From Rutidosis leptorrhynchoides (lineage: Eukaryota > Streptophyta > Magnoliopsida > Asterales > Asteraceae): a DNA stretch of 64,000 nt. Made by a program: the position numbers and the translations under genes. Shown piece after piece: positions 61,029-64,000 of the stretch. The first letter of the stretch is position 1. Every line of letters begins with the position of its first letter. A model generated the notes under the pieces. It was not told the origin of the DNA, made no database searches, and saw only the letters and a program-made list of their open reading frames with translations. The DNA is taken from positions 359,952,001 through 360,016,000 of the forward strand of contig NC_092340.1 in the NCBI RefSeq assembly GCF_046630445.1. Direction: 5' to 3'.

Positions 61029-63221
61029 TTAATTTTCAACATCCATATTATCAGCTTCCTTCAAATCTTCTAACCCATCAAACGTCTCCAACATTTGATC
61101 ATCACCATTTTCACCTTCGTTAACATTCTTTATAACATGAAGAAACTCGCGAGGAACAGCAGCAGGATCGAGCTCATAACAACCCTTTATCGCATTCAAT
61201 GATTCTCGACCAGTTATCAGATACGCAGGTATTTGATGGGAAAATCGACCCATTTCAGTTTTCATAACCACCTTTGTTTCTTTAGTGTTTACATGTCTAT
61301 GAAACACCGTTTTGTAACCTGCAACTTTAACAAGTGGAGTTACAGTAACACCACCCGTTTCTTGATCGTATGCATCAACTTCCATAATTTCGAACGCGTG
61401 CTTTACAAAACCCGATTTTTTACCATTTCTGTATAACGCGCACACATCGCCTTTTTTAGGAAAAACCCAAACACTCCCATTTTCCCGTTTCGTGAAATTC
61501 GCCTTGTGCGAGAAGTAATTAGGGGACGAAACTGTTTCGTGTTTTCCCGCTTTAAACTCCCCGTACGCCCCTGAATACTCGGGTTTCAAATTATACCAAC
61601 AAATCTTCATCTTAAAGGGCGTTAATGTAATTACCTTTTCGATCATGGCATAAGTTCTAGGCATTTCGTCATCATCACAATAAGCTGCCCAAACTTGTCC
61701 TTCTTCAAAACACTTTTCGCTTCGATCAATATCAAAATCATAAAAATCTGGATCAGGTACAGATTCCGTTTCAAGATTCTTAGATTCTTCATTTGGTAAC
61801 CAATCTTTAACCGTTTCTGAGCTCCATTCGTTTAGCTTCTTTTTAATCTCCATTGTTGCCTTCTTAATTAACCCTTTCTTTATACCCATATCCGAAACAT
61901 CTTTCTTTACCTCAATTGGCCCATTAATTGCATCAGAATTCGACAATTTAGCTGTTTTTTTATCTAATTTTCTTCTCAAAGCTTTTTCTCGTTTAGTGTT
62001 TGCCTGAGCTTCTTCTCTTTCCCTTTTCACTTTTTCATAAGTCTGTTGAACCAAGTTTGCAGCCTGGTCAACATCAGCTGCACTATACGCTTTTTTAAAC
62101 GGGGCCCATTTAGAGCTTGTACCCTGACCCGTTTCACCACCCGCGATCTTGCATGTTTCTTGGTTCAAAATGTTATTACCCGCTGACCCGTTTATATTTG
62201 GTGGTGGAACCTCTATTGCACGAAAGGGTCCATAACACGTAGGACACAAAAGATTTCGGTTCACATACATTCGTCCAAATTCATACTGCAATTTGCATCT
62301 CATACATACCGTCCAAAACGTCTTTAGTACCGTTTTCCCATTCGACAATGACGTATGACCCGTTCTAACATTATCCTTCGTTTCGATAACGGTACCCTTT
62401 GCTTTACTACTTGTACCCTTTGCCTTACTGGTTGTACCCTTTGCTTTAGTGCCTGTACCCTTTGCTTTAGTGACTGTATCCTTCGCTACATTCGTTGTAT
62501 CCATCACTTGAGGATTTGAATCCTTCGCTTTCGTAGCTGTATCTTTCGCTTCAGTAGTTGTATACTTTGCTTTAGCAGTTGTACCCTTTGTTTTTGCAGT
62601 TGAATCCTTAGCTGTAACAGTTGTATCCTTTGATGTAGCATATGAATCCTTTGCTTTAGTAGTTGTACTCTTTGCTTTTGAGGTTGTATCCTTTGCTTTG
62701 ACAGTTGTATCTTTCGCATTAGTAGGTGTAACCTTGCGTGCAGCTGTACTCTTCGTAAAACAGTTAAAACCATTCGGTGGTCGTGAACCACCATTTTTGT
62801 GATGAACTTGAACTCTTTGCATAAAAACGTTTCTCCTATGATCATACATTGATCGTTTTTCCTTATCGGATAATAAATTCCACGCTTCAGAAACGTATTG
62901 AAATGCACCTTCAGCACCTACAGATTTATTCTTATCAGGATGAAGAGATAACGCTAGTTTTCGATACTGTTTCTTAACTGTATCATCGTCTGTTGCCGGG
63001 CCCACACCAAGTATCTCGTAGTAATCCAACTCCCCATTTATTTTGTTTTCAGCAGCAACGTATACGTCTAGAACTGATATTAATTGATTGATTCCATCAA
63101 GGGTGGGATATAAAGTTTTGGCCTTTAATGCAAATTTCTTTGCCCCGTTCATATCTTTATTTAGAAACTTATTTTCGGCGATTTCTTTTGCCCTATTGGC
63201 TTCATCTTTATTGCATTCCAT
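61029..63221 (-). CDS. J-domain protein with zinc ribbon and DUF3444 domain
   Basis: A single-exon 730-residue protein. Residues 1-60 are a helical N-terminal region (NRAKEIAENKF...AKTLYPTLDG) typical of the plant subfamily. Residues 66-128 are the J-domain with the essential HPD at 94-96, which in this class stimulates Hsp70 ATPase. Residues 169-287 are a Lys/Thr/Ala-rich repeat tract. Cys306/309 and Cys326/329 form a CX2C...CX2C zinc ribbon; a basic, helical stretch is at 395-425; DUF3444 spans about 490-695 (FEEGQVWAAY, MPRTYAMI, GDVCALYRN). Plant proteins of this layout (At5g53150/At4g19570-like) are usually nuclear or cytosolic, of similar or larger size. The start is the first in-frame ATG, followed by the conserved MECNKDEA. 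Unusual is the length of the repeat tract. No neighbour in this window is functionally linked. Confidence 0.95.
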   Translation of the reverse strand: MECNKDEANRAKEIAENKFLNKDMNGAKKFALKAKTLYPTLDGINQLISVLDVYVAAENKINGELDYYEILGVGPATDDDTVKKQYRKLALSLHPDKNKSVGAEGAFQYVSEAWNLLSDKEKRSMYDHRRNVFMQRVQVHHKNGGSRPPNGFNCFTKSTAARKVTPTNAKDTTVKAKDTTSKAKSTTTKAKDSYATSKDTTVTAKDSTAKTKGTTAKAKYTTTEAKDTATKAKDSNPQVMDTTNVAKDTVTKAKGTGTKAKGTTSKAKGTSSKAKGTVIETKDNVRTGHTSLSNGKTVLKTFWTVCMRCKLQYEFGRMYVNRNLLCPTCYGPFRAIEVPPPNINGSAGNNILNQETCKIAGGETGQGTSSKWAPFKKAYSAADVDQAANLVQQTYEKVKREREEAQANTKREKALRRKLDKKTAKLSNSDAINGPIEVKKDVSDMGIKKGLIKKATMEIKKKLNEWSSETVKDWLPNEESKNLETESVPDPDFYDFDIDRSEKCFEEGQVWAAYCDDDEMPRTYAMIEKVITLTPFKMKICWYNLKPEYSGAYGEFKAGKHETVSSPNYFSHKANFTKRENGSVWVFPKKGDVCALYRNGKKSGFVKHAFEIMEVDAYDQETGGVTVTPLVKVAGYKTVFHRHVNTKETKVVMKTEMGRFSHQIPAYLITGRESLNAIKGCYELDPAAVPREFLHVIKNVNEGENGDDQMLETFDGLEDLKEADNMDVEN
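62361..62717 (-). repeat. 21-bp coding minisatellite in the DnaJ-type gene
   Basis: About 17 imperfect copies of a 21-bp unit encoding a 7-residue AKxTTxK pattern (residues 169-287). It stays in frame throughout; units differ mostly at the fourth to sixth residues. A translation in another frame (62504-62917) is merely its shadow. Confidence 0.9.
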
Positions 63222-64000
63222 CCTTCACTCAATCCCGTTGAAACGTTGACCGATTAGTTGACCGATTACTTAACAACAAAGAGTCACAGAACCAATAATC
63301 CACATTTGTACATTTGATATGACTGAAAACGAACGATCAGACTGATACAATGTTAATACTTTATATACACATGTTCACTACATAATTACGCAATGAACTT
63401 CAGAGCTAAATTAAGCATAACGTTCATGCATTCATACAATATTACTAGTAATCTACTAGAAGAAGCAAAAATTAATCTCTATATTTAAACACATTAACCA
63501 AAATCTCCTATAACGGTATGAATTCAAATCCCGCATTTGCCAAATTATTAAAATTTCATTCATTCGCATGTATAGTTACAGGATCTGCATCTACAGCTAT
63601 CTATTTAGGGCAATTATCCTTTTTTTAATGTTACTACTGCAAATCTACTTTGAAATTCAAGCATTTTCAAGGCCATTATCATCCAATAAACAAAAAAAAA
63701 AAAAACCTATTTTCATACCTAAACTTCAAAAACTGTTGCAGGGTTAATTATTTTCAACATACAGCAGATGTTACAGCATACATACACGCAAATATATACA
63801 CATACATACATATACATACACATATACATACATACACACACATATATATATACATCCTTAGAAAATAAAATAAAAAATAAAAAAGTAGTAGTATAATGAG
63901 CTCCAAAATCAAAACTTCAAATATTGAATTTAAGATCTACAAATCTACAAATCTACAAACATATATATTATTAACAAGATACTAACATAAATGATATATA
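63222..64000. other. Upstream region of the DnaJ-type gene
   Basis: Upstream on the minus strand; presumably promoter and 5' leader, but no clear TATA box, transcription start or leader intron could be fixed. A 14-A run lies near 63690-63704 and an imperfect CATA/CACA-TATA microsatellite at 63776-63856. Confidence 0.5.

Noticed and set aside
62504-62917. 137-codon minus-strand frame rich in Gln, Leu and Lys
   Set aside because: Second-frame reading of the 21-bp minisatellite inside the DnaJ-type gene.

Overview
The window is plant nuclear DNA, A+T-rich and gene-poor, and most of it is LTR retrotransposons inserted beside or inside one another. The type of the Ty3/gypsy elements (chromodomain at the end of pol, initiator-Met tRNA primer sites, LTRs of 2-4 kb) indicates a eudicot. 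A composite (Asteraceae) genome is my best guess from the look of the repeats, but no single gene proves it. The only intact host gene is a J-domain/DUF3444 protein at 61029-63221 on the minus strand.

Layout. 1-9356: LARD-A, a large non-autonomous LTR element (3.8 kb internal region without gag-pol, 4.3 kb LTR), cut by the left window edge. 9357-12051: old host sequence with a possible truncated gene 5' end (minus strand), a 416-bp MITE and diverged repeats. 12057-44790: element D, a 9.5-kb gypsy chromovirus flanked by GATTG, split by two later insertions. Element C (15826-28866, minus, flanked by CAACA) lies between its gag and protease; LARD-B (33451-43618, minus, flanked by ACGTG) lies in its 3' LTR. 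44796-45350: short host-like stretch. 45356-58419: element E, a second copy of the C family on the plus strand, flanked by ATTTC. 58425-60180: a small copia-type LTR with primer site, a complete tRNA-derived SINE, a MITE and a broken ORF. 60181-64000: host gene space with the DnaJ-type gene.

Biology. C and E form one family whose autonomous-type gag-pol is preceded by two extra genes in the 5' leader: an acidic 205-residue protein and a 227-residue F-box protein resembling plant F-box/Sel1-like proteins. D, otherwise a close relative, lacks both. The two LARDs share with C/E the primer-proximal leader, the sequence before the 3' LTR, much of the LTR 3' half and an internal copy of the plus-strand-primer motif, so C/E-like elements are the natural helpers for their mobilisation. 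C, D and E keep one gag-pol frame without frameshifts but carry 3, 5 and 4 nonsense codons respectively, and E has also lost its primer binding site, so no copy here looks autonomous.
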